Source of the DNA: Anaerolineales bacterium UBA6055
GTDB lineage: Bacteria; Chloroflexota; Anaerolineae; Aggregatilineales; Phototrophicaceae
Reading direction: 5' to 3'
Assembly: GCA_002428985.1 (NCBI GenBank)
Contig: DIYL01000002.1
Coordinates: 600,637-664,636 of the forward strand
Length of the DNA stretch: 64,000 bases
A model generated the notes under the pieces. The model was not told the DNA's origin and searched no databases. It worked only from the letters and a program-made list of their open reading frames with translations. The translations under genes and the position numbers were made by a program. Below, one piece after another: positions 49,569 through 57,647 of the stretch (positions within the stretch are counted from its first letter, which is position 1; each line of letters opens with the position of its first letter).

Positions 49569-51028
49569 CGTTTATCGGTTTGCTGTGGCACAACATCACA
49601 CGTCTCTTGATACCATGTCAACAACCGATCACGCATATCAGCTAAGACCGTCGCATATGTCGGGTCATCTATCACATTATATAATTCCGATGGATCTTTT
49701 TTGAGGTCATAAAGTTCGTCAGTTTCGTAGAGTCGGCGCACATATTTATAATCATGCGTTCGACACATCGTCGCTTTAGAATGTGAGCCATCTTCACTGC
49801 CCTGTAAACGCACCCGTGGATGATACAATCCCTGTTCATCATAAAAATGCGGGGTATCTTTTTCCATCGCTTGTTCTTCACCATAACGCCGTCCACCCTC
49901 ACAGAAAACGGCATCACGCAACGTCTTCGTTTCATCAGCAATGGCTGGCAATAACGATTGACCAAACATATCGTAATCAGGTTCAATTCCGGTGACATCA
50001 AATACAGTCGCTGTGAAATCAATCAACTCAACAAGGCCATTGCGTATACCTGCTTGAATCGGAACATTAGCAGGCGGTTTAATCACAAATGGGACACGGG
50101 TCAAGCAGTCTTCAAAGGTGTTTTGGGTCTTCTCAACGAGTCCATAATCACCCGTAAAATCACCATGATCAGAGAAGAAAAATACCGCAGATTCATCATA
50201 CATATTCGCGTCTTGTAAAGTAGATAAAAGCATACCCAATTGATCATCTACTCGCTTGCACATCCCGTAATATGTCGCTCGTAAATCATCCCAGCGATCT
50301 TCTGTCCATGTTTGTAGATGTTGACGTTCATAAATGCTGTTGAGAAGTTTCGGTTTTTTCGTCCAATCTGGTGTAGGTATGCGGTCAGGTAATTCAGTTC
50401 GGTCAATATCACTATAATAAGGTTCTTCAACACCATACGGTGGATGCGGATATAACAGCGGCAAATAGATACATAGCGGTTGATCTGTCGGTGGATTTTT
50501 GATGAGGTCAATCGCACCAAGTACCATCGCCCAATCATTATCAACATAGATGTCCTCATCACCTTTATCGAGCTTGCCGGCAAAGAATGAGAAAAAATTG
50601 TCGCCGTCTGGGTCACCGCGCCAGTCTTGTTCCACATGTAAATTCGGGCGCAACTCACGATCAGCAGAAAACTTCACATCACAGTAATCATCAAAGCCAT
50701 TTTGTGCAGGGACGAGGTCATTTTTTCCACCCCACCACACATAATAGCCGTTATCTTTTAAGTACTTGAGCAAAACAGGTTCATCGGGCTGGAGCATATG
50801 AAACATCGTTCGATGTCCGCGCACATGCGGATACCATCCGGTCATAAATGAGCATCGGCTCGGTGTACAAACAGGATTTTGACAAAACGCATGGCGGAAC
50901 GATACTGCATCAGATTCAATTAATGCATCCAAATTAGGAGTTTGTGCAGCAGGATTACCCATGTGCCCCATGACATCACCACGCCATTGGTCAGGGTTGA
51001 AGATGATAATATGTGGTTTTTTATTCAT
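49565..51028 (-). CDS. Type I sulfatase
   Basis: This 487-residue protein is of the alkaline phosphatase-like sulfatase family. The formylglycine motif CTPSRCSFMTG (Cys near 57) is the target of a maturase. Metal ligands lie in IFNPDQWRGD at the start and SDHGDFTGDYG near 300. The enzyme hydrolyses sulfate esters. The start at 51028 has GGAG five bases upstream, and that site lies inside an inverted repeat. No signal peptide is visible, so the enzyme acts in the cytoplasm. The partner sulfatase near 62 kb has a CQPAR motif. The substrate cannot be assigned; no sulfatase maturase is in the window. Confidence 0.9.
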   Translation of the reverse strand: MNKKPHIIIFNPDQWRGDVMGHMGNPAAQTPNLDALIESDAVSFRHAFCQNPVCTPSRCSFMTGWYPHVRGHRTMFHMLQPDEPVLLKYLKDNGYYVWWGGKNDLVPAQNGFDDYCDVKFSADRELRPNLHVEQDWRGDPDGDNFFSFFAGKLDKGDEDIYVDNDWAMVLGAIDLIKNPPTDQPLCIYLPLLYPHPPYGVEEPYYSDIDRTELPDRIPTPDWTKKPKLLNSIYERQHLQTWTEDRWDDLRATYYGMCKRVDDQLGMLLSTLQDANMYDESAVFFFSDHGDFTGDYGLVEKTQNTFEDCLTRVPFVIKPPANVPIQAGIRNGLVELIDFTATVFDVTGIEPDYDMFGQSLLPAIADETKTLRDAVFCEGGRRYGEEQAMEKDTPHFYDEQGLYHPRVRLQGSEDGSHSKATMCRTHDYKYVRRLYETDELYDLKKDPSELYNVIDDPTYATVLADMRDRLLTWYQETCDVVPQQTDKR

Positions 51029-51033
51029 GAAAA

Positions 51034-51064
51034 ACTCCATCCGATGATTACATACAGATGGAGT
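51034..51064 (-). promoter_or_regulatory. Inverted repeat covering the sulfatase ribosome site
   Basis: ACTCCATC (51034-51041) is complementary to GATGGAGT (51057-51064) with a 15-base loop. On the mRNA the sulfatase ribosome site GGAG lies inside the 3' arm of this hairpin, so translation may be blocked until the stem opens. Confidence 0.45.
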
Positions 51065-51094
51065 ATAGCGCAGGGTCTCTTAAATCAAAAAATA

Positions 51095-51571
51095 TTAAAC
51101 GATGAAGTCGTTCGTACCAGCTAATTGACGGAGGTATTCAGTTTGCCCAACATGATAGGTTTCATGCCACATCAAGCCCCGCAAACGATCACCGATTGTA
51201 CGCTCTGATCCTGATTGTACCTTTTCTAAATCATCAACAGTGAGCTTACTTAGTGCGTCACGAATATCTTCATCTTGCTTGAGGTAGGTCTCCCATAACC
51301 ACTCAAGTTGTAAAGCATCGCTATCTGGCGTAATCGGATCTGAGCCACTTTTGTACAAGCCACTCTGTTCTTCACTCATATACGGATCACACGATAAGAC
51401 TCTGAGTGCATTATCACGCGAATCGACAATATGTCCCATGACCCAATTGAGACAGTTTCCACGAAACGGTAACTGTTGAATGCTGTCTTCATGAGTCAGC
51501 CCTTCTAATTGTTTATCAAGAACAAATTTGTTGGTGTCCATAAAGCTTGTTAGTACATCAGGACTTAGCAT
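51095..51571 (-). CDS. DinB-family protein
   Basis: This 158-residue protein is a four-helix bundle of the DinB/YfiT type. The start at ATG 51571 has GGAGAG upstream (51586 would leave no site). The metal-binding His positions are visible in WVMGHIVDSRDN near 46 and LMWHETYHVGQTEYLRQL near 135. DinB proteins are damage-inducible, often thiol-dependent transferases or hydrolases with a bound metal. No operon partner is seen. A stand-alone thiol-S-transferase role is a family-level guess. Confidence 0.88.
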   Translation of the reverse strand: MLSPDVLTSFMDTNKFVLDKQLEGLTHEDSIQQLPFRGNCLNWVMGHIVDSRDNALRVLSCDPYMSEEQSGLYKSGSDPITPDSDALQLEWLWETYLKQDEDIRDALSKLTVDDLEKVQSGSERTIGDRLRGLMWHETYHVGQTEYLRQLAGTNDFIV

Positions 51572-51673
51572 ATGATCTCTCCTCATTTATGCCCAGCAGA
51601 ATAACGCTCTCATATTGTAACTTATATAGTGTCAAATATCAAACAAATGTTCTATTCAAGATCCTACATAAAA

Positions 51674-51710
51674 CAAAAAACCCTTAGCATTCATGCTAAC
51701 GACTTTTTCT
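51674..51710. terminator. Bidirectional terminator between the DinB gene and a membrane protein gene
   Basis: TTAGCAT (51684-51690) and ATGCTAA (51693-51699) form a seven-pair stem. AAAAAA precedes the stem and CTTTTTCT-type sequence follows, so both strands have a T-run. It ends the membrane protein transcript on the minus strand. Confidence 0.75.
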
Positions 51711-51753
51711 TGATAGACCTGATGATCGATTCGTATAAATGAATAAAGTCTGA

Positions 51754-52191
51754 TCAGGGATTGATAAGTTGCCACAACAAAATGAGTGTAATAAAACCGC
51801 GCAATGTCCATGCAATCGTGCGTAGCCAATTGGTCGCAACAAGACGTTTGACCGCTTGTTCATTAAAGCCTTCTGCTAATTGATTATGTAATGGGATTTG
51901 TAGCGCGATTGTCGAAAACCAGACAACACCTAATAAGGCTAATCCCAATACGAGCAGTACCATCGGGAAATCATCGGGTGGCGATAATAATAACAAAATC
52001 GCTGTACCTAGTTCGATAAACATCGGAAACATCACTATCATTGTGATACGTTCAGCATGGAGTCCGGCAAATGTCATGAAGTTGGTTGTACCGACACGAT
52101 CAAATAGTGGATATTGAACAATCTGCACTGTCCAGATTAATCCGATTAAATACCATGTTACCGCGATGTGTACGATAACGAGAAGTTTCAT
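51754..52191 (-). CDS. Hypothetical four-helix membrane protein
   Basis: This 145-residue protein has four hydrophobic helices: VIHIAVTWYLIGLIWTVQIVQYPLF, ITMIVMFPMFIELGTAILLLL, PMVLLVLGLALLGVVWFSTIAL and WTLRGFITLILLWQL. Conserved charged or His positions occur between helices (HAERIT, PLHNQLAEGF). This pattern resembles families of small integral membrane proteins related to DUF1772. The start follows GAGG. The gene is single, with the terminator at 51674-51710 just behind it. Confidence 0.7.
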   Translation of the reverse strand: MKLLVIVHIAVTWYLIGLIWTVQIVQYPLFDRVGTTNFMTFAGLHAERITMIVMFPMFIELGTAILLLLSPPDDFPMVLLVLGLALLGVVWFSTIALQIPLHNQLAEGFNEQAVKRLVATNWLRTIAWTLRGFITLILLWQLINP

Positions 52192-52287
52192 GTTGACCTC
52201 AGTTAGTTTCCATCATAGACGGCTATCATAACTGTGGAATATTGGGGGGAAATGAATTCGCTGTGAGTTGAAGACTAGTAGAGAACT

Positions 52288-52953
52288 TTAAGTAGAGACA
52301 TTGTCGAATTCTTCACATAATGTGTCTAAATTGAGGTCTGTCATAGACGTGATGACCCGATCAACATGGCTAAAGTTTTCACCGCGTGTCATATTATTAG
52401 GGATCACAATAGTATAGATACCCGCCCGTTTTGCCCCCATAGCACCAGTGGGAGAATCTTCAAAAGCGATTGCCTCATTCGCCATAACACCTAACCAATG
52501 CAATGCTGTCAGATACATCTTTGGTTCAGGCTTGCCGATTGTAATTTGATCTAGGGTCATCACTGTATCAAAATAATGATACAGGTCGCGATTTTTTAAA
52601 TGTCGAACAACCCACTTATTAAAACTATTGGAAGCCACACCTAACTTGAGACCTTTGGCTTTTGCAGATGTTAGCATATCAACCACACCCGGTAAAATAG
52701 GTTGATTGGCAACAAGTTCTTCATACCGCGCACGGCGTTTTTCCCGTATTTTCACACGATCAAGCTCTCGGCCAACTTGTTCTTCGAGGTAGGCATATGG
52801 ATTGAATGTCCCCCACGCACCGACATGTGACATCCATTTTGCTCGACTGAGCGTTGCACCATAACTGATATATATTTCCGACCATGCTTGATAATCCGGT
52901 GTTTCGGTATCAATAATCAATCCGTCGAAATCAAAAATGAGAGCTTTTAACAT
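52288..52953 (-). CDS. HAD-superfamily hydrolase, beta-phosphoglucomutase-like
   Basis: This 221-residue protein starts at ATG 52953; the longer frame from 52998 is not supported by a site. HAD motif 1 is DFDGLIIDTETP (Asp near 9 and 11), motif 2 VASNSF near 108, the Lys in GKPEP near 145, and motif 4 FEDSPTGAMGAKRAGI near 168. This is the subfamily I layout with a helical cap, as in beta-phosphoglucomutase and phosphatases of the PgmB/YcjU type. Substrates are sugar phosphates. The gene is preceded on the same strand by the MpaB-like oxygenase gene. Confidence 0.92.
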   Translation of the reverse strand: MLKALIFDFDGLIIDTETPDYQAWSEIYISYGATLSRAKWMSHVGAWGTFNPYAYLEEQVGRELDRVKIREKRRARYEELVANQPILPGVVDMLTSAKAKGLKLGVASNSFNKWVVRHLKNRDLYHYFDTVMTLDQITIGKPEPKMYLTALHWLGVMANEAIAFEDSPTGAMGAKRAGIYTIVIPNNMTRGENFSHVDRVITSMTDLNLDTLCEEFDNVST

Positions 52954-53018
52954 TGTTTCTTCTACTGCTATGTCATCAATATTAAATGATTGTAACATAT
53001 GATGTAACCAACTTAAGC

Positions 53019-53891
53019 TTAAGAGTTTTTTGGTTGGTTGAGAAGCGACATAGCACGGCGATAAGGCGGCACATAACGCAACACAGCAGGCAGGCGAGGC
53101 ACAGTCTTTTGTGTGAGTTTTAGACCAAGCTGAACCATGATGGTTTCAACACGATTCATTGTGAATCCATATTGTTCACGAATAGGGTCGGGGAGCAAGA
53201 TTGTAGTCATCTTGCTGATTGGATAGCTGACAGGTGCCAGATACCAACGAGTTTGAAGTAATACATATGGTGCAATTTTACGAGCTGTCTCGCCAACGAC
53301 AATCTCGCCATTTGTCATGACAGTTTGCATGTAATTCATTAACCCATCATATGTCGATGGCAACCGTGATGGTTTTACCCCTAGCAACCCGATCGACTTT
53401 TTGCTGTCTTCATAGTAAGTCTGTTTATCTTCCGCAGATAGTGGATGCAAGTACGTCTCGTAGCCATGCAATGCCCCTTCAATCAATGTAGCGTATACCC
53501 ATAGGGCTAATTTGGGATTCCGTGGGTTATAAGGTGTACCCGCTTGGTAGTCACCAATTGCATTGTCTAGCCGTCCAGTGGCTGGACGATGAACACGGTT
53601 AATTTCATCAGTAGCGTTTTGCACTTCTTCTACTGTGCCAAAGACCATTGATAATGTGAGGTCGAGTGTTCGTCGCAAGCGTAAAACAGGTTTGGTAAAC
53701 ACGTAACTATGATGATAAACCGATTCCGCAACGAGTGGATGAGCTATTTGCATCAGCAATGCCCGTGCACCACCGAGTAGAATAATTTGCTCGCGGTTAA
53801 TCCGCCAAATGGTACTATCTGGTGAATAATAGAATTTTGGTATAGATGGTGTCTCAGGTGTATCCGTGTTTAATAGAAGGTTGTCCACCAT
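53019..53891 (-). CDS. MpaB/DUF2236-family oxygenase
   Basis: This 290-residue protein has the DUF2236 pattern INREQIILLGGARALLMQIAHPLVAESVYHH near 32-62, INRVHRPATGR near 102, and LWVYATLIEGALHGYETYL near 135. These His residues bind a haem-like or metal centre in MpaB and rubber oxygenases. The MpaB family oxidises hydrophobic chains. The gene overlaps the upstream sulfotransferase gene by 22 bases, with AAGGAG inside the latter as site, so the two are coexpressed. A pathway on a lipid or polyketide is plausible. Confidence 0.88.
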   Translation of the reverse strand: MVDNLLLNTDTPETPSIPKFYYSPDSTIWRINREQIILLGGARALLMQIAHPLVAESVYHHSYVFTKPVLRLRRTLDLTLSMVFGTVEEVQNATDEINRVHRPATGRLDNAIGDYQAGTPYNPRNPKLALWVYATLIEGALHGYETYLHPLSAEDKQTYYEDSKKSIGLLGVKPSRLPSTYDGLMNYMQTVMTNGEIVVGETARKIAPYVLLQTRWYLAPVSYPISKMTTILLPDPIREQYGFTMNRVETIMVQLGLKLTQKTVPRLPAVLRYVPPYRRAMSLLNQPKNS

Positions 53892-54607
53892 TCAGATTGC
53901 TTCTCCTTGCGGTAGCGTTGCACCCATTCTTCAGATAGTGAATTGGCGAGGCGTTCATGTTTTGGTTCTGGCATCGTAAAGCCAGCAGGACGGTCAATAT
54001 TCAAAAAGTCCAAAATATCTTCTACAGCCTGAGTTGTATTTTGAATATAATCTTCATAAACAACTACATGCGGAACAATCTTATTCTGAGCGAAATAATC
54101 TCCCCAAACCGCTTCACGAATAAATAATTCTTGGGCAAGGCTATCAATCGCATTGAAGTTATATTCGGGTTCTAGATTGGTGGCAGATTGTTGAGATCCC
54201 CAACGCCCTGACTGGATTGCCATCCAATGGGAGACTGCTTGTCGCACTTTATTTCGCCGGGTAAGCCAGATATAGTGTAAGTCTGGGAATAGGTCATGAA
54301 TAGCGTCATAGCTAGATTTATTTTGGTTACCTGTCATAGATTTGACACGGCTGATGAGATGCTTCCATTGTCCACCACCGACCTTTGCGCCATATACACC
54401 ATTAGGTGTGGTGTATTGGTCAAATAAACCATCAATGTATTCTTGATAGTCAGGGATGTCATCCCCCTGCGGATTATCAGGCCCCAAATTATGATGGAAA
54501 TGCTCTTGTGGTGTCCCCGCAATCTGCGTCTCTGCCAATAATTGGCATAATAAACTACTACCACTACGAACTGTAAAACAGATAAAGTATGATTTAGTTG
54601 TTTTCAT
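53870..54607 (-). CDS. Stf0-family sulfotransferase
   Basis: This 245-residue protein has the 5'-PSB PAPS loop in CFTVRSGSSLLCQLLAETQ near 11-29. A second PAPS contact is in WLTRRNKVRQAVSHWMAI near 120, and a conserved catalytic segment lies in the QEHFHHN region. It belongs to the Stf0 group, known from trehalose sulfation in mycobacteria. It would transfer sulfate from PAPS to a small acceptor such as a sugar or lipid. It overlaps the MpaB-like gene. CysH is encoded near by but on a separate transcript. Confidence 0.88.
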   Translation of the reverse strand: MKTTKSYFICFTVRSGSSLLCQLLAETQIAGTPQEHFHHNLGPDNPQGDDIPDYQEYIDGLFDQYTTPNGVYGAKVGGGQWKHLISRVKSMTGNQNKSSYDAIHDLFPDLHYIWLTRRNKVRQAVSHWMAIQSGRWGSQQSATNLEPEYNFNAIDSLAQELFIREAVWGDYFAQNKIVPHVVVYEDYIQNTTQAVEDILDFLNIDRPAGFTMPEPKHERLANSLSEEWVQRYRKEKQSEWWTTFY

Positions 54608-54653
54608 GTTTGTCTTTAGTTGATTGTATTGTATTTATTGTACAGAAAATTAT

Positions 54654-54684
54654 GAAAAAGTCCTCACCTGTTGAAAATGGTGAG
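54654..54684 (-). terminator. Terminator-like hairpin upstream of the sulfotransferase gene
   Basis: CTCACC (54663-54668) and GGTGAG (54679-54684) form a six-pair stem with a ten-base loop. On the minus strand AC then TTTTTC follows. It could stop transcripts from the cysH side, or attenuate the sulfotransferase transcript itself. Confidence 0.4.
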
Positions 54685-54732
54685 CGGTAACTTTATACTC
54701 TGATACTGGAATTTTCTTAGTGGGAGTCATTT

Positions 54733-55095
54733 ATGCCAACAGCACTGGTTGTTGAAGATCAAAAAGAAACCGCAAACTTAATCAAATCTATTTTAGCAAC
54801 GCGTAACATTGATGTTATTCTCGTTGAACGCGCAACGGATGGTATCGATTCGATGCGTGATACCCTACCCGATATTGTATTTATGGATTTGCTACTACCA
54901 GAGATGGATGGATTCACAGCAATTGAAATCATTAAAACAGACGATGCACTAAAGAATGTCCCAGTGATTGCAATTACTGCCGCTAGTATCACTGATACAT
55001 ACGACCGCTTACGTGAAGCTGGCGCAGATGCCTTTATCGCCAAGCCATTCAAAATCCCTGAATTATTAGCAACAGTTGCGAGCTTTCTGAAGTAA
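54733..55095 (+). CDS. Single-domain response regulator (CheY-like)
   Basis: This 120-residue receiver domain alone has the acidic pair in VVEDQK near 6-11, a phosphoacceptor Asp in VFMDLLLPEMDG near 54, the Thr in AITAAS near 82 and Lys in AKPFKIPE near 105. GGGAG precedes the ATG. With no output domain it must act by protein contact, as in CheY-type or phosphorelay regulators. The gene is divergent from the sulfotransferase and convergent with cysH. A kinase partner is not next to it; the PAS kinase at 28.7-30.3 kb is a candidate. Confidence 0.92.
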   Translation: MPTALVVEDQKETANLIKSILATRNIDVILVERATDGIDSMRDTLPDIVFMDLLLPEMDGFTAIEIIKTDDALKNVPVIAITAASITDTYDRLREAGADAFIAKPFKIPELLATVASFLK

Positions 55096-55108
55096 CTTGA
55101 GTTTTAAC

Positions 55109-55819
55109 TTAACTTTGTAGCATAGCCACGTCAATGTGAATACCACATTCGGTTTTGTTGGTACGCGCCCAACGCCCGCTACGCATATGATCGCCGTCTT
55201 TAATCGCCTGTGTGCATGTTCGGCATCCTATGCTCGGATACCCACGATCATGCAAAACATTATAAGGCAAATTATATGTCTTGATGTACATCCATAACAT
55301 CGATGCAGTCCAGTTGGCAAACGGTGCAATCTTAGTCAGTCCGGTATGCGAGTCGATACTAATAATTGGTGTTGTCGAACGTTTTTCGGATTGGTCACGA
55401 CGTAGACCAGTCAACCATGCTGTATACCCCTCAAGCGCGTGATTTAGCGGGATCGTTTTACGCAGATGACAGCATTTGTCAGGGTCGTGTATCCACAATT
55501 GGCGACCATACTCATGGGCTTGCTGTTGTAAATTTTGACTTGGCTTAACTCGCTTAAGGTTGAGGTTAAGTTGGTGTTCAAGGGTATCAATCAGATTATA
55601 AGTTTCGGGGAAGAGTAAGCCAGTATCTAATGTTAGCACCGATGTTTGTGGGGCGATTCGCTGCAACATATGCAATGTCACAATGCCTGTAATTTGGAAG
55701 CTGGTTACAATGGCCAACTTATTACCATACGTGTCTGTCGCCCAACGCAAAATTTCTTGTGGGCTAGCCGATTCAAACTGTGATGCTAGTGCATCGATTT
55801 GTGTTGATGTTGCTCGCAT
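55109..55819 (-). CDS. cysH: Phosphoadenylyl-/adenylyl-sulfate reductase
   Basis: This 236-residue protein starts at ATG 55819, with GGGAGA as site. The ATP-pyrophosphatase-type fold has TSFQITGIVTLHML near 40 and the loop LDTGLLFPETY near 73. The [4Fe-4S] Cys pattern CC near 116 and C-X2-C (GCRTC) near 199, plus the redox Cys in TECGIH near 226, matches the iron-sulfur type that reduces APS (or both APS and PAPS) with thioredoxin. It makes sulfite in assimilatory sulfur metabolism. The other cys genes are elsewhere. Confidence 0.93.
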   Translation of the reverse strand: MRATSTQIDALASQFESASPQEILRWATDTYGNKLAIVTSFQITGIVTLHMLQRIAPQTSVLTLDTGLLFPETYNLIDTLEHQLNLNLKRVKPSQNLQQQAHEYGRQLWIHDPDKCCHLRKTIPLNHALEGYTAWLTGLRRDQSEKRSTTPIISIDSHTGLTKIAPFANWTASMLWMYIKTYNLPYNVLHDRGYPSIGCRTCTQAIKDGDHMRSGRWARTNKTECGIHIDVAMLQS

Positions 55820-55979
55820 GATGTCTCCCATAGTATTCACTATGATTAATTATGCGTCACGCCACGCTATATTCATTATGGCTGTGTTTATTGTAGAACA
55901 ACATTAACATGTTATACCAATTGGGAAATCATCTAAAGAGTTTAAGGTAAGTCTTCCATTATTTCCGTTACATGTTCTA

Positions 55980-56450
55980 TTAGCGTAAGTAACGATTTCG
56001 CAAATTTCTCAGTGAGATGGCAATGTTATACGCCAGCAATAGACTAAATGGGTAAGTGGTAGTTTCATATATTGGTTCGGGGTGATTTGCCAGGGAGATT
56101 TGAAGGTATTTATCTGTAGACGGAGTTCGATATCTAGGCAGATTTTGCATCGAAAACCATCTGACATCAACAGTCTCGTCTCCTTGTTTGATAATTTTGC
56201 CACCGATGACACAACACTCGTAAATGTGCAGGATTGTATTTCTTTGTGTTTGGTCAATGTCAGCAATATGCCTAACTATTTTGACGGTAAGACCTGTTTC
56301 TTCCTTTGCTTCCCGCACAGCAGCTTCAGCATAGGTTTCCCCCTGATCAACCATCCCCCCAGGGAATTCCCAGATGCGAAAATCTTCTCGCTTCTGGAGC
56401 AATACCTTGTTACCTTCAATTATGATAGCCCGTGACGTATGCCTTATCAT
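55980..56450 (-). CDS. Nudix hydrolase
   Basis: This 156-residue protein has the Nudix box GGMVDQGETYAEAAVREAKE followed by ETGL (about 32-56), which binds the divalent metals. The start ENxGVLLQKR-like (IIIEGNKVLLQKREDF) and the IYECCVIGG strand are typical. Members hydrolyse nucleoside diphosphate derivatives (NDP-sugars, NADH, 8-oxo-dGTP and others). The substrate cannot be inferred. The C-terminal 30 residues are hydrophobic (LLLAYNIAISLRNL), an unusual tail. It is a single gene. Confidence 0.92.
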   Translation of the reverse strand: MIRHTSRAIIIEGNKVLLQKREDFRIWEFPGGMVDQGETYAEAAVREAKEETGLTVKIVRHIADIDQTQRNTILHIYECCVIGGKIIKQGDETVDVRWFSMQNLPRYRTPSTDKYLQISLANHPEPIYETTTYPFSLLLAYNIAISLRNLRNRYLR

Positions 56451-56618
56451 ATGGTAGTCTTTGACCTGATAAATCTAAGTTATAAAGATTATCATAAGTC
56501 AAATGATATGCAAATCCCACTCAAATTAACCCTATTGTAATTTCAATAGCTGGCGCGATACCATTCTCACCCAATGAAATCCGACCTTAATCGATTGCTC
56601 TACGTTACGTTTTGATAT

Positions 56619-57647
56619 TTAGTCGCTTTGGGTTTCTTGGATATAAATTTCTGCCAATCGTCTTGAAAATATTGGCGCACCATTTTGATTGAGATGTGAA
56701 CTATCCTCAAATCCATCAAATGATATCACCTCATCAAATGATAAATATCGTTCATCATAGATTGCAACATCATATTGATCTAAAAACGATGTAAATTCTT
56801 TAATTATTTGGTCTTCTACACGAATATATTGTTCTCCATCTTGATACTGGTGATGAAGTGTAGGTTGAATTACAAAAATTACCTTCATATTATGATTCAT
56901 TGCGACTTGTACAAAGTCCCTGATCGTGTTGAGTATTTGAGGATCTATTTCACTTGTCACATATTCCCAATAAAAGTTATCCTGTAAAATCGTCTGCGGT
57001 ATGACTTCTTCTGTTAAAGAGAGGTATCCATAGTCTTTTCGTTGGTTCACTTGATATGTAAATGGTGATCCTAAGTTAGACATTATATACTTAATCGTGT
57101 GTCTGAAACGCCATGTCCACCAATTTTTCATCACATCGTCTATATTAAATTGCGATTGCAAGCGAGATTGAACTTCAGGTACAGCTAAGAAATCAACCCA
57201 TTGCTGATTCCAAAACTCGCTGATATATCCATCTAGATCCGTTGCTGTTAAAACCCATACGATAGTATCCACATTGTAATCTGGTATAAGAAAAGCTCTT
57301 GAGAATGTTGAAGTTATGTATGCAGAAGTTGCTGGAATGCCTGCATTATAAGACTTAATAGTCTGATTCGTCTTTTGATTATAATAATTATTGAATTGAT
57401 TTGTATCAACGCCATGACGCGTTCTCGAATTACCTACAAAAAAAACATCGGGGTTTAGCTGTTCTGATTCAAATAGAATCACAGGATAGCGTGCTCGGTT
57501 CCAGAGTCCAAAAGGCACAGATAACCAACCGACATTTACTAAGCTTCTTATAATTACTTCAATCATAAGAAGTATAATCACTATAATCGAGACTTCTCGA
57601 GCAATCGTTATCTTTAGTTTAGAATTGAAAGTAGATGAATGGGACAT
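56619..57647 (-). CDS. SGNH/DltD-like acyl transfer partner of MBOAT
   Basis: This 342-residue protein has one N-terminal membrane helix (EVSIIVIILLMIEVIIRSLV). An SGNH-type start follows, VFFVGNSRTRHGVD near residue 69, where the Ser is the probable nucleophile as in the GSSR motif of DltD or AlgX-type partners. A DSSHLNQNGAPIFSRRL-like end carries the Asp and His. It overlaps the MBOAT gene by 29 bases and needs translational coupling. MBOAT and SGNH pairs O-acylate extracellular polysaccharides or wall polymers. The polymer here is unknown. Confidence 0.8.
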   Translation of the reverse strand: MSHSSTFNSKLKITIAREVSIIVIILLMIEVIIRSLVNVGWLSVPFGLWNRARYPVILFESEQLNPDVFFVGNSRTRHGVDTNQFNNYYNQKTNQTIKSYNAGIPATSAYITSTFSRAFLIPDYNVDTIVWVLTATDLDGYISEFWNQQWVDFLAVPEVQSRLQSQFNIDDVMKNWWTWRFRHTIKYIMSNLGSPFTYQVNQRKDYGYLSLTEEVIPQTILQDNFYWEYVTSEIDPQILNTIRDFVQVAMNHNMKVIFVIQPTLHHQYQDGEQYIRVEDQIIKEFTSFLDQYDVAIYDERYLSFDEVISFDGFEDSSHLNQNGAPIFSRRLAEIYIQETQSD

